NCBI GenBank assembly: GCA_963169105.1
Contig: OY720633.1
Span: forward strand, 143,078,700 to 143,142,699
Origin: Ceriagrion tenellum
Taxonomy: Eukaryota > Arthropoda > Insecta > Odonata > Coenagrionidae
DNA: 64,000 nucleotides
Direction of reading: 5' to 3'
The number at the start of each line of letters is the position of its first letter. Positions within the stretch are counted from its first letter, which is position 1. The translations under genes and the position numbers were made by a program. Under the pieces are notes generated by a model, which made no database searches, was not told where the DNA came from, and saw nothing but the letters and a program-made list of their open reading frames with translations. Positions 1 through 11,001 of this stretch are shown here, piece by piece.

Positions 1-697
1 TGGAGTTTTACTGCCCTGCCCTTTTGTATTTTGTTGCTTCAATTTACCATGCATTGAAATTAACATTCCTAGAATTTTATTTGTTTCTTACATAGTATAT
101 TAGGGTTTTAATATGCCTAAAGTTAGGTTAAATTTTGGTTGAGTACTGCCTGTAACTTCACTGACAGCTATGGAACATTTTTTTGTAAGTTATTGTGCCA
201 ATGGTTTGCATTAATATTTAGTCTAGACAGCAGGACTTATGTATCCTCCAGGTAAAGTGCGTATTTAGATAGGAACTGTAGATGTGGAATTTAAACTAAT
301 ATCATCATATTCTACTAATGTTCCTCAAAATGACCATCCCTGTGATGTAAATTCAATAATTTTTGTAAATGATAAGATATACCTACTACTGAGTGACCCT
401 GAACAGTTTGTCATTACTGTAGAGAGCGCCTTATATTATTTTGTTAGGAATTAAGGTTTCAATTTTATAATATGCATAGGGGGTTACTTTAACCTAAATT
501 TTCTGAATGAGGATAAGTGACAGACAGACTTAAATCTTAAGAATTGATATGCTCAGTTCGTTTGGCTTTCATCTGAATTACCATTGTCAACCCACTAGAG
601 TCTCCGGCTTTTCTAGGACAAGCCTTGACTACCTACTAACTAATATTAATATAAGTCTACTCTCAGAAATAATGCTCCCCTTGCTTATCTCAGATCA
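1..697. other. Intergenic, no gene recognised
   Basis: AT-rich sequence with only short chance open frames on either strand. No splice-like exon, RNA gene or repeat structure was recognised before the LINE tail that begins at 698. Confidence 0.5.
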
Positions 698-1636
698 CTA
701 CATCTACATCTACGTGATACCCTGCGAGCCACCACGAGGGTGTGTGGCAGGGGGTGAAGATCACCAAACATGCGCTATTGACATGCAACTAGGATATTTA
801 AGGGAGATATGCTAGATAATAGGGTCACATGGAGCTAGATGGTTAGTATCTACATAATAAGGAAGGGATTATTGGTTGTTATTACATGCATCATGCACTA
901 CAGACTACTCTAACTATATTTCACCTACCTATCCCTTTGCTACACTGCCTATTGTTCTCTCTTATAGTACGTGGGAAAAATGACATTTTAAATCTATCGG
1001 TACGACAATCTATCTCTCTAATCTTGTTAATATGATAAAACCTAGCATAATACGCAGCGGATCTCAATATATATCTAACGTCATCTGTGAACAACTCTGT
1101 TTCGAATTTACTTAAAAGGTTTAACCTAAATTTTAACCTGCGTTCTGATAGTAATTCCCATCCTAGTTCTTCTATTAAGCTCGTAACACTTATACAATTA
1201 TCATAACGGCCTTTAACAAACCTAGCAGATCTCCTTTGCACGCGCTCTAATTCTTTTATCATACCTTCCTCGTACGGATCCCATATACTAGCGACATATT
1301 CTAAATGAGGCCTGACAAGTGTAAAATAGCTTCTTTCTCGTACTCTCTCATCGCATTTTCCTAGAACCCTTTTTACGAATCCTAATCTACGGTTTGCTAC
1401 ACTAGTTATTTCCCTGATGTGTTTCCACCATAACATGTCTTCAGTGATGGTGACGCCTAAGTATTTAATTGAATCTACGTTACATATTTTGTTTTCTTTG
1501 ATGCAATAATTATTCCGGGGAAAGCCATTCTTTTTCCAAAAATTCATAATCGCGCATTTTTTCAAATTGAATTCTAGTTGCCATCTATCACACCAATCAT
1601 CAATCGCATCTAAATCCTTAGCTAAAAAAGCCCAAC
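698..1636 (-). mobile_element. 5'-truncated CR1/Jockey-type LINE, ORF2 C-terminus and 3' tail
   Basis: Read on the minus strand, an uninterrupted frame runs from about 1,625 to 921. It encodes the end of a LINE ORF2: a WCDRWQLEFNLKKC-like thumb segment, KYLGVTITEDMLW, then VRPHLEYVASIWDPY and ELERVQRRSARFVKGRY, which are hallmark C-terminal motifs of this LINE group. About 220 bp of 3' UTR follows, ending at 698 in CTACATCTACATCT, the reverse complement of a (GATGTA)n tail. The same tail is found at 15,145, 19,050 and 28,870, which defines a family (called family A here). The catalytic RT and the endonuclease are missing, as expected for 5' truncation during target-primed insertion. The open frame suggests a fairly young copy. 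Confidence 0.85.
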
Positions 1637-1837
1637 TAAGCCCAACAGTTGCAAATTATTAGTACGTATATGTTTTAAGAAATGTTAAAACACATGTGAG
1701 GGAGTACAGGGGACTGATAAATGAATTAAATATATGTAATTTTATGAATGCTACAAGGTCAGAAAACCTGTTAACTGATGAGAACTCAGTTTTAATAGAT
1801 GGGCAAGGACTGCAGCAATTAGCCATTTCCTCCTTGA

Positions 1838-2047
1838 GGGCCTGATTTCACGGTGCATTAACCCGTACGTGTTCATGTACAAGTTCATGAACGAATGCAT
1901 GAACCAAATAGAACAGATTCTATTTCCCTGTTTACGCGTTCATGCATTCGTACAAGTTGGTGTGGTTACACGATGAATTTTCGCGTTCATTCACGCGTTC
2001 ATGCATTTGTACATCTCGTACGGGTTAATGTATCGTGTAGTCAGGGC
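1838..2047. mobile_element. MITE-like element with about 30-bp imperfect TIRs
   Basis: The left end (1838-1868: GGGCCTGATTTCACGG, then TGCATTAACCCGTACG) is matched in reverse complement by 2017-2047 (GCCCTGACTACACGATA, then CATTAACCCGTACG). The 210-bp body is packed with inverted copies of GTTCATGCATTCGTAC-like words and could fold into a long hairpin. It has no coding capacity. The GGGCCTG-type ends resemble PIF/Harbinger MITEs, but the flanking bases do not give a clean 3-bp target duplication, so the superfamily is uncertain. Confidence 0.55.
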
Positions 2048-4940
2048 TTAACACTGGGTTGTCCGGCAAGTTCACGAACTTCTTCTCCGACGTAGATAAT
2101 CCTGTACTAGTACACTTAGGAACGAAAAAATATTCGTTCCAAGCCTTTTTAGCAGGGATTCCCTTACTCGAAGTATGGCCCACCATAATATTGAAGTTAA
2201 CAAGATTATTTGAACGGATGAGCCAGATGAACTCTCCAAGAAAAATAACTACTCGTGGCCACTCGAACACAGCACAACCCAGCTTGAAGGCAAGGATCTG
2301 GGAGATGACGTCACAAGCCCGGGACCATGGCGGATCGTGTTTCAGCGCAATATTAAATTTTCAGATTTTATTTGTTGATATCTCGTTTAAAAATTACCGC
2401 AAAAGTCTACGATTTCGAATTTCACTTAATTCAATGGTGAATTTTTTTAAAGATTACTTTCCAAAAAAGTGCAAATACTCCATTGAAAAGATGATGCCGT
2501 TTCAAACGCAGCTTTTTGCGCGCCATTTTGGAAGTTTTACGCATGGCGTCACACCTGCCATCTACCGTACGAGACATGCGAGATACCGGCGAATAGTTCG
2601 GCGAGTATCACCGTTCACTTACCGTTCATTTATCTTTAGCCTCGTGATATTTCGTTGAAATATTGCGTCAGGGTTTCAGAAAGTACATATGTATTTTGGT
2701 GTGCAATACTTAAACAATTTCTTAGTGTTTCATCTGCATGGAAGTTCGTGCCGAGTCGGATATTCTGCCTATTAAGTGGTCTAGTGATGATGGAGTACGT
2801 ATAATGAGATGCGACATGAGGACATAGTCCGAAATACAAACTGTTAAATCACTTCGTTAATTTTTTACTGTGATTTTCCCGATACATTAATATATTAATT
2901 TTTCGCAATTTATATTGCAGTACTTATTTATCGACATTCTTAGAAATGTGATCTTTTCGAAAAGTTCGATTCTAAAATTTTATTGCAGTTCCATGAGGAA
3001 TTATTACATTGATAGTGCAATAGGACGCGTTCGATAGCAAATATTGATAAATGTATGCACAGTGAAGTGCGAAATACTCCCGGAATATAAAGGGCAAAAA
3101 ATTGTGAGTATAGTCTTGTGATCAACAAATAGTCTAACAAGGAGACATCGCGACACCTACGGTGAGGTGAGGTGACGCCAAAGATTTTATTTTTTTGCGA
3201 CTGGGGAGAGATGTAGAAAAAGGGTCACTGCTTTTCCGGCCCGGGTTCGCGAGAAAATTGTAGGTGACTCGAGGACTTTGCTCCTCTCAATTCGTCGCAT
3301 TAAGACATGTTCACACGATGCATGTCCTTGCAAGTATATAAGGTGATAGAAAAATGCGTGGAAAAATTATCCGTATCATAACAGGAGCTATTTTACGTCA
3401 ACGAGTTTATGCATTGGCGCAATGTTGGGTGTAAATACTATGCAATTTTAATGGTTTCTGTTTACGCATCTGCTCATGGGTAACAACGGCTTTACGCTCG
3501 TACTATAATTATTTGCCGTGGCGGTGTGGGTTAAGGCATTGGGTGCACAGGACTCCAGTGTAGTACAGGATCGTGGCCCTACTGCGTAATTTATTTTTCG
3601 GTTTAATATGTTTCAGAAATAAAATGAAATTCCCAATCCCGAACATGTACAACCGTAACTGCATCATTTTTATCTTTCTAACTATTACTTGGATCTTCAA
3701 CTAACCCTTCAAAGAGAGTATACCTAGTAGCAAAATTTGGGATTCTATAGTTCGCCTGGATTTACACTTAATAGGCGAGAGGTGTGTCATTGGCCGCACA
3801 TTTTGAAATCCGAGGGTACATTTTAGGGAAGAGAGAGAGCTCCGATTGGTCGTGAGTCTATTTGAAGAGTGTTAACAATAGACAATGATATAAATTTGCA
3901 TCGTAAAGCGACGTATTCACTTTGAATTACCTAGCAATTATACTCGAATGCTGATGTTTGTTAATCAACTTTTCGCTCACCGTGAAGAATTTTATGACGT
4001 GAGAGAGTAGATAACAGGTGCCCAGGGTATGTAAAAGCAGAGGTTTGTGAATAGGTTAATTTAAAACGGCGTATTTTATGTAAGCGAAACGTGGATTGTT
4101 GGATCGTGGAGTGTTTTCCCTGCACAATCAACCAACAAGGTAGGAAACCCGGAAGACTTAATTTTCGACAACATACAAAAATGGTCGTAAGTTATGTTAC
4201 CCACACGAACAGCGTTCATGCAGATGCAAAGCATCTGGTGATAACTTTATTAAATGCTCTTATTGTGGAGTCGGTTTTTGCTTTACATGCCTATGCGATA
4301 TTATTTGAAATCATGCCGCATAACGCCGTGAACGAAAGATGAAATTCCTAGAGTTACAATACACATAATAAGGATAAGAAAATACTGTGTTATCATGCCC
4401 TTCATTTGTAATGAACTGGAATGGATTAAGTTTCTCTCTCCCGAGATCCCAGTTTCGGATCCTCAAAATTTCACAAAAATAAATGCAATGACAGGTAAAA
4501 TAATGGAAAGAAATCCTATAGTTGCAATTTTATCGCGAACCCAGGTGTATGGGAGAGAAAATCTTACAGTTTTCCCACGTTTATCTCCTGTTTCAGAAAT
4601 AAATTGTGTCATTAGCAGCCTAAGCACAGGTTTCGTGATGTTGCCCTGTAAGTAGTGAATTATGGATGAGCTCTCAATAAATTATACGGACAAATTCATT
4701 CACAAAACCAGTCTCCACAGTGTAAGAAGAAGAACAATGCCGAAGACATGTGACTTTTAATTAATGTATATGGTTAGATTTCGCTTCGGTTCCGCTACTT
4801 TGGAGGCGGAATTTTCATCGTTGATAGCAGCGTCGATATTTGCGTGCTTGCATCCATTGAATACTCCACCGTTCTAGGCGTAGCGCTCCTGCCCAAAGTT
4901 CCCCGGTGGCGCCGCCTGGAGTCCCCGAGACAGACGCCGG
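2048..4940. other. No recognised gene; one unexplained 199-codon frame
   Basis: A plus-strand frame (2059-2658) of 199 codons starts just beside the MITE right end. It resembles no family I know and contains GACGTCA and ATGGCGGATC words common in insect repeats, so it is probably not a gene. An overlapping minus-strand frame (2270-2025) is also unrecognised. From 2,700 to 4,940 I see only short frames and unique-looking AT-rich DNA, with a small GC-rich patch at 4,870-4,945. Confidence 0.4.
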
Positions 4941-4944
4941 ACCT

Positions 4945-5612
4945 GAACACAATCTGCTGTCAGTAAAGAAATTAGCCAAAGAAGGAATACGGATACTTTC
5001 AAGGAAAAAACTGTTTAATCGAAAAGAACGATATAATACAAGCTGTGGATAAGATTGATTCTTATCTTTACAAGTTGTTTTGCCAAGAAATGGCTAATTC
5101 GGCGAAGTTTGGCAATTACCAGAATAGACCCAGTTGCAGTGAAGAGATTTATCCATGATAAAATTGTTGTAGTAGTAGAAATTGATCACTGAAATAAATT
5201 CTTCAGGTGGTGTAACTCTAAAAGGAAAATTATCGAAGAATTCATTTCCAAAAACAAGTAGTTATAAAGCTCAAAGACCCCCAGAATTCATTCGCTCAGA
5301 CATTTGTGGCCCAATGAGTATGGAGAAACCTGAAAAGAAGCGTTATTTTCTCACATTCATTAATGATTACTCTCGCAACATAGTAGTATATCTGCTGCGT
5401 TTTAAGGAAGAAGTGCAAATGAAAGTAGAAGAATATGTTGCAGCAGTTTCCTCTAAATTTGAAAGAAAGTCAAAGATTTTGCGATCGGACAATGGTGGTG
5501 AATAGATTGAAAGGAAAACCCAGTATACTTAAAAGAAAAGAAAAATTGAGTTTAATACCATGGTTTCAGCCAAATCAGTCAACATAGGCTTATGGAAATG
5601 ATTAGTTTAATG
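4945..5612 (+). pseudogene. Ty1/copia-type retrotransposon, pre-integrase and integrase fragment
   Basis: The open part (5182-5505) encodes the start of a Ty1/copia integrase core. FIRSDICGPMSMEKPEKKRY carries the first catalytic Asp, YFLTFINDYSRNIVVYLL follows, and KILRSDNGGE carries the second catalytic Asp. Upstream, 4,960-5,160 translates with stops to LLSVKKLAKEGIRIL, the usual lead-in to the gag-pre-integrase zinc region. After DNGGE the frame is closed by a stop, and the decayed remainder can be followed only to about 5,612. There it meets a LINE fragment abruptly. No LTRs, protease or RT are visible. This is a dead copy. Confidence 0.8.
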
Positions 5613-5614
5613 TA

Positions 5615-6350
5615 TAATTTGATGCGTTGTGCTTAATGAAGCAGAAACATGGACAGTCAAGAGGAAATAGGAGAGATATCTTGAGGGGTATAAAATTTGG
5701 CTATGGAGAAGAAAGAAAAGTTTGAAATGGAGTGATTAAGTGAGAAATGAGGAGATGCTGGTGAGAACAAATTAGGAGAGAGACATTTTGAAATCAATGA
5801 GAAAGAGGGAGGCGAACTGGATGGGGCAGGTATTGAAGAAAGATTGCCTGCTGAAAAGAATATGGGAAGGGAAGATCGAGCGAAAGAAAGGAGGAGGAAG
5901 ACGAAGTAATAATAAGCAGATGGGCAAGAAGAATTAAAGGAGTTACAAAGAGCTGAGATGAGTGCTTAATAGTCGACTGTTTAAGAATGTGAGTTTGGGA
6001 AATATTTCGATTTGCAACTTGCGGATACGGAGGATGACAACCCAACAGTCCATTGGTGACCTCTCCTGGGTAGAATTCATCCGAAGACTTCAACAAACAA
6101 GCTTATTTAAATAATATCAAGATCTCCTTTGGTTCCTTATAATTGACGTGGTAAGGCGTGGTTGAAATCGCGTGATACAAACTTCCGGCTGATTCCTTTG
6201 AGCTACAAGTGCCGCGATTCGCCTTCAGTCACGGAACATAAAAAAGTAGTTTATCGTGACATTTCGATAATTTCATGTCGGAAGATGCCAATTGTAATGG
6301 AATCTTTTAAGCGACAAGATAATTGTCATGTATATGATATTTAAAGGCCC
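5615..6350 (+). mobile_element. Endonuclease-RT LINE, ORF2 C-terminus and 3' UTR
   Basis: With several stops and frameshifts the plus strand reads NEAETWTVKRK, then VRNEEMLVRTN, ERDILKSMRKREANWMGQ and CLLKRIWEGKIERKKGGGRR. These are the C-terminal motifs of the LINE group often annotated as endonuclease-reverse transcriptase. A 3' segment (about 5,990-6,350) containing TTTGGGAAATATTTCGATTT and a GTGG(T)AAGGCGTG-type block is repeated, diverged, at 62,480-62,720. The element is 5' truncated and joins the copia remnant directly. Confidence 0.75.
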
Positions 6351-6837
6351 AAATATTTAAGTAGATATGGGGATGAATTGCAGACAACCTTAAGAGTAAT
6401 ACTCGAGAAGTTACATTACACGTACATTGTGCATAATTCTATGAACTTTTCCGACTCAACTCAGAAAACGATGGCCCCTCTAAGTCTACAATTTCGCTCG
6501 AAATTGATATGTGGGTAGAGTGTCACCCATTGAGGTGGGTGGAAAGGCCGCTTGCTGTCGTGGCCAATGCGCTAGAAGCTCTAAAATGGGCGTCACCTGT
6601 TCACTATCTTTGTAAACCACAATTTCTCTTTAACGCCCTCCGGACTGACGCCCGAATATTTTCGATTTTGCGGAAATTTCCATCAAGAACTAACAAGAAA
6701 ACATCATGAATTTCCGTCTATATTATGGATTCTCCTGACATAAGTATTCATTCGTTATATACATACATGTCAATCACGCCGTTTCCTTCCGGGGTAGGCA
6801 CAGTCAGAAAGTTTTACTTAAATACATATTTGTACAC

Positions 6838-7566
6838 CTAACTCTGCTTCAATAATTTCCTCCATACTGACCTATTCCTGCAAACCTGTATTGCCTCATT
6901 TACCCCCATACACTGCTTCATGCACACCCTCCTGTTTTTGAGACTCATCATATTCCTCCTCTTAAGAATTTCCTCAACCACATTCAACCACAACTTTCTC
7001 AGCCTACCTCTATCTCTCGCACCATTCATTTCACTCTTATATACCTGTTTCGTTATTTGACTCTCATCCATTCTCTCAACATGCCTAAACCAGCGAAGTA
7101 CACTCCTTTCATATATGTCTATTCCTGGATCATCTAACCCACATTCATTTATTACTAACTCATTCCTGACCCTATTCACCCTAGTTTTGCCGCAAACACT
7201 CCTCAGATAACTCATACTCACGGCGTTTAGTCTACTCTCATGTCAATTCTGACATACCTATGTTTCACTACCATACAACAAAGTGGGGAGAGATACACTT
7301 TTGTACATGGCAATTTACGCTTCCATAGGCAGGCACTCATTCCTTGAAATGCTCCACATGCTACCTACTACTTTCCTTCCAGCATTTGCACGTCTCTTTG
7401 TCTCCTCATCTATCCGTCCGTCTTCCGCAAGCATCTTACCTAAGTGCACAAAATCGTCCACTTGTTTGATTACTTCACTATTCGCCCTCATCATACATTT
7501 AAATTTGTTATAATCAGCATCCGTGTGTAAACTATGGTATAGAGTGGAATCCATATCAGTATACAT
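6838..7566 (-). mobile_element. Degenerate LINE ORF2 C-terminal region
   Basis: Minus-strand frames give VDDFVHLGKMLAEDGRIDEE and RANAGRKVVGSMWSISRN (7566-7315), then after a break SYLRSVCGKTRVNRVRNELV, VLRWFRHVERMDESQ and RDRGRLRKLWLNVVEEILKR (7221-6838). This order (fingerless C-terminal RT extension, RWFGHVERM-type motif, RGRPKKRW-like basic stretch) is typical of arthropod LINE ORF2 ends. Stops separate the two parts, so it is dead. The RT active site is not included. The subfamily differs from the other LINEs in this window. Confidence 0.8.
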
Positions 7567-7569
7567 TAA

Positions 7570-10500
7570 ATTTATATTAAAATAGTTACTTGCCTAAATT
7601 TAGAACAAATGGCCGAAATTTTTGCTTTACATACATTATTTCGTCCATTTCATTGTGAAATCCAAAGGATAGCAAGGAAAGAGCAGGGATAACCAAAATG
7701 TTGTTATTTTGGTTGCCAGGTAACAGTTTGATGCCGTAATCCATCTACCTCCATTTCTCCATTCTCCTGGAGTCATTTCAAACGAAATATCCTGGAATCG
7801 ATAACGAGAAAAAAGTTTGAGAGGAATGTGGATTTATTTCCTTCCTCTTTTTGTCTTGTTTCGTATTATCCACCAACCTCTGCTTTATAGGATTTCAGTC
7901 CAATGATGTATGGCTAATTTTAAATTTTATTCAATTTTTTAGGATACCGGGACGAATATCGGTATTGACTTTTCGAATCACCCGAAAGTTCACATTAGTG
8001 CGAAATTCTACAGAGGAAATTCATTCATATTGCCTGGGAATCAAACCTGATACCCTCGAGTGCGTCGGCCAATAAAACCACCAAAGCGTCCTTCTCATAC
8101 GTGGATTTCTGTGGAAACTTAAAGTTTAGTCTTATAAAAAGGCACTCTCATTATTTCAACCCTGCTTTCTACAATCTCTCAGTTTTTGTAAGACGTGGTG
8201 GTGGGTTGTAGATATAACTTGAATATGTAATTCTGTTGCGAAACCGGTCGGAAGTGTTAATACATTATGTGCGAATTTTGCAGTGCATATTTTCTTCTCA
8301 TTTTGTGTTGAATTTTATATAAAAAATTGATAAACTCACCACGTTTTCAAATACTGCGTCTAAGAATCCGCCGAAAATATGTTTTTGTAATCTGTGCGTA
8401 TGCAACAAACTATTCATTGAAATTTATCAATAAAACGTCAATAAATCCGATTAAATCAGTTTTCTGTGGTCGCAGAAACTTTTTCCTGCTCTCGAAGCCT
8501 TGTAGATGGGTCAACCCTTATTAAGATGATATTTTTTAGGGAATATTTGTCATAAATGCTATTTGTAAAATTTATGCAAGATATCATGAAAAGCACCAAT
8601 AATACAGCAGGATACTCACCACGGATGTATCAAAACTCACTCAATCACCACCTAAACTGAATATTGGTTGAGAAGGATTGCATAATAAGACTAAAATACA
8701 TATAAATTCTCATATACCGGAGCTTAAAAGGTGATATGTTTATGAATATAAATGTTTATAAGAGAAATTTGTGTCACCGCTGAAATATCTACGTAGATAA
8801 AATATCCACAGCAATAAGACGAAGTTATATTTTCATGAGATAAATCGACTAAAATCATTGTCTCCGAATTAATTTTAAATAAAAAACAGCTGAGTTTTAT
8901 ACTTTTTTCATAAATAATAGGAATATTTAAGGAGCCAGAATGAAATAATGAAAAATATTGAAAGAATGAGTGAAAAGAATAGAAAATTAAGGTGTATAAA
9001 TTCCTACATTTTCTTTTAATAATATAATTTGCTGCGACATCATTGGATGTGTACATTTCAATAGCATTGTTTGACGTGATTATCGGCGTTGCGCGATTAA
9101 ACAGTTTCGTGTTCAAAGTGGTAGTAATTTGTTTTATTTACCTCCGTATTTTGGCAGTGACGGAATCAAACCCTAGAACATTTTCTTGCATGTACAGTAC
9201 GCTCACCCCTACGTTGCTCAAGCTGTGTAGCTCTAAATTAAATTTTGTATTCAAATTATTACGAGAAATTTTAAGAACATAATTGAAAATAAAAGGAAAA
9301 CCCCTTCAGTCCAATGGTAAAAATGGTCACAGAAGGGAAATAGTGCATCAAAGTGTGTACTATCCATAAGGTCAATTGTTCCGTATTTCGCTGCTTTTGT
9401 GATTATTAGGTACCTGATATAAAATATGAACACAGGTGAATATATACACGGGAAAAGTATCTATTTCTCCAATGAGTCATGAAGGGATACCATTAGATAC
9501 ATAAATCTTGGAGGTTCATTGCGTGCGTATTGGCCAGTAAAATCTAATTCCCGTATTTTGAATTCTTGATACACCCAGACTTATTATTTTCTCAAATTCA
9601 TATTTTTATTGCTTTCTCAAACAATAATAAGATAAAATAGAAAAAAAGTGCTTTTCATATAAAAGTACTGTAAATTTTGTTAGAACGGAACAGCAGGTTT
9701 AGCGCAGGAAAATTTGCATCTCATATAATGAAAAAGCAACCCCGCCTAAAATGTTGGCCAAAAAAGATTGAATTGAAAATATTGGGTTGCAGAGTTGGAA
9801 AATATTTTATTAGGCTATTTATTAAATAACTTTTACTTTAATTCTTATCGATTTTGAATTGCCATGCCAAATCCTTATTAGAACCAGAGTCGGAAAGGGT
9901 TGACTTCATTCATGGTACATTAGCTTGTATACCGTAATAATTTTTTACGCGTTACATTAATAATTTATTCGAATCAACAATAAGGATTACTGACATATTT
10001 TCATTTTTTTTATAATGAAGTTATTTCCAATTGTTTCTCAGGAGGAATCATTCCATTAGAGCTACTGCCTATTGAACAATGTGGAAACATAGTTTTTGTA
10101 AAATAATTTGAATAATAAAATTCGGATAGACTTTAATTATAAATCTACACTCTAATCTTATCTCATATTAGTTTTATCAAGATGAGTTTATGTAGAGTAT
10201 TACTCTTTTGATTCAGTAGAAACAATTACTCTTCTGACGGGCCAAACGGGTATGGTTGGTGCTATGCATCATGAAACGAAAGAGGATGTGCACATTACGT
10301 TATCGGATTGAGGTAAAATACTAAAAGATATTTAATTTTTAAAATATGTCTCAAATATAAAAAAAATATGATGGTAAGTTGTAAAATTCTGGTATACCTA
10401 TTATGTATAAACTAACATGACAATTTTGCAGAATAAAACATATTAACAATTGAACGAGGCTAGGGCCCTCTGTGCTGAAAAATATTTTTTTTGGTCCATC

Positions 10501-10990
10501 GATAATTTTGAATGCTGTCGTAATTTTTATCTTATTTTGGAGGCCAAATTGTGATGGAGGTGTGTCTGGTGTGATGGTTGGATAATTTAAAAAGAAATAG
10601 GTAAATCAAAAGTGCTTGGGTTATCTAGGGCGAATTAGGGGAGCTTGTAAGCGGAGGAATTGTGACGAGGGCTGAGGCGACAGACATCTCCATCATCCTT
10701 ATTGTATTTTATTTAAAACTTTCTAATTTTTGAGATTTATATTCTTGCGTTTCTTCTCGTCTTCTCTTCCTTTTATCCTAGACAAAATGCGACTGAAATG
10801 CAAGTTCGATTTAGTCGTTAGCTACGCTATCAGTGATATTTCTTATAATAAAGCAATCTACTACTGTTCGACTGCTTGTGTAACGTAGGCCTTCATTGCC
10901 GAAAAAACTTAGGGTAAGCACCAACAAATAAATTTCTCTTCCATAACGTAAACAATTTCAACACGCGCTCTCAAGATAGCTGCGAAACTT
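7570..10990. other. No gene recognised (AT-rich)
   Basis: This very AT-rich stretch has short frames only; a 130-codon minus-strand frame at 9116-8724 is low-complexity and looks like chance. The single item of note is a hammerhead-like motif at 8217-8249, listed separately. Confidence 0.45.
8217..8249 (+). ncRNA. Degenerate hammerhead-like motif (weak)
   Basis: CTTGAATAT is followed by GTAAT-TCT-GTTGC (a 5-bp stem with two wobbles and a 3-nt loop), then GAAACCGGTC. Order and spacing match the PLE-end motifs elsewhere in the window, including a self-complementary ACCGGT before the final UC. The 5' core (TTGAATA) departs from CUGANGA. No TATA lies 30 nt upstream and no PLE coding remnant is adjacent, so this may be coincidence. 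Confidence 0.25.
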
Positions 10991-11001
10991 CAAAGTAAAA
11001 C

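Noticed and set aside
2059..2658. 199-codon plus-strand frame
   Set aside because: Runs straight from the MITE flank through repeat-like GACGTCA sequence; no domain recognised, so not called as a gene.
8724..9116. 130-codon minus-strand frame
   Set aside because: Very AT-rich composition, no conserved motif, no splice or promoter context.
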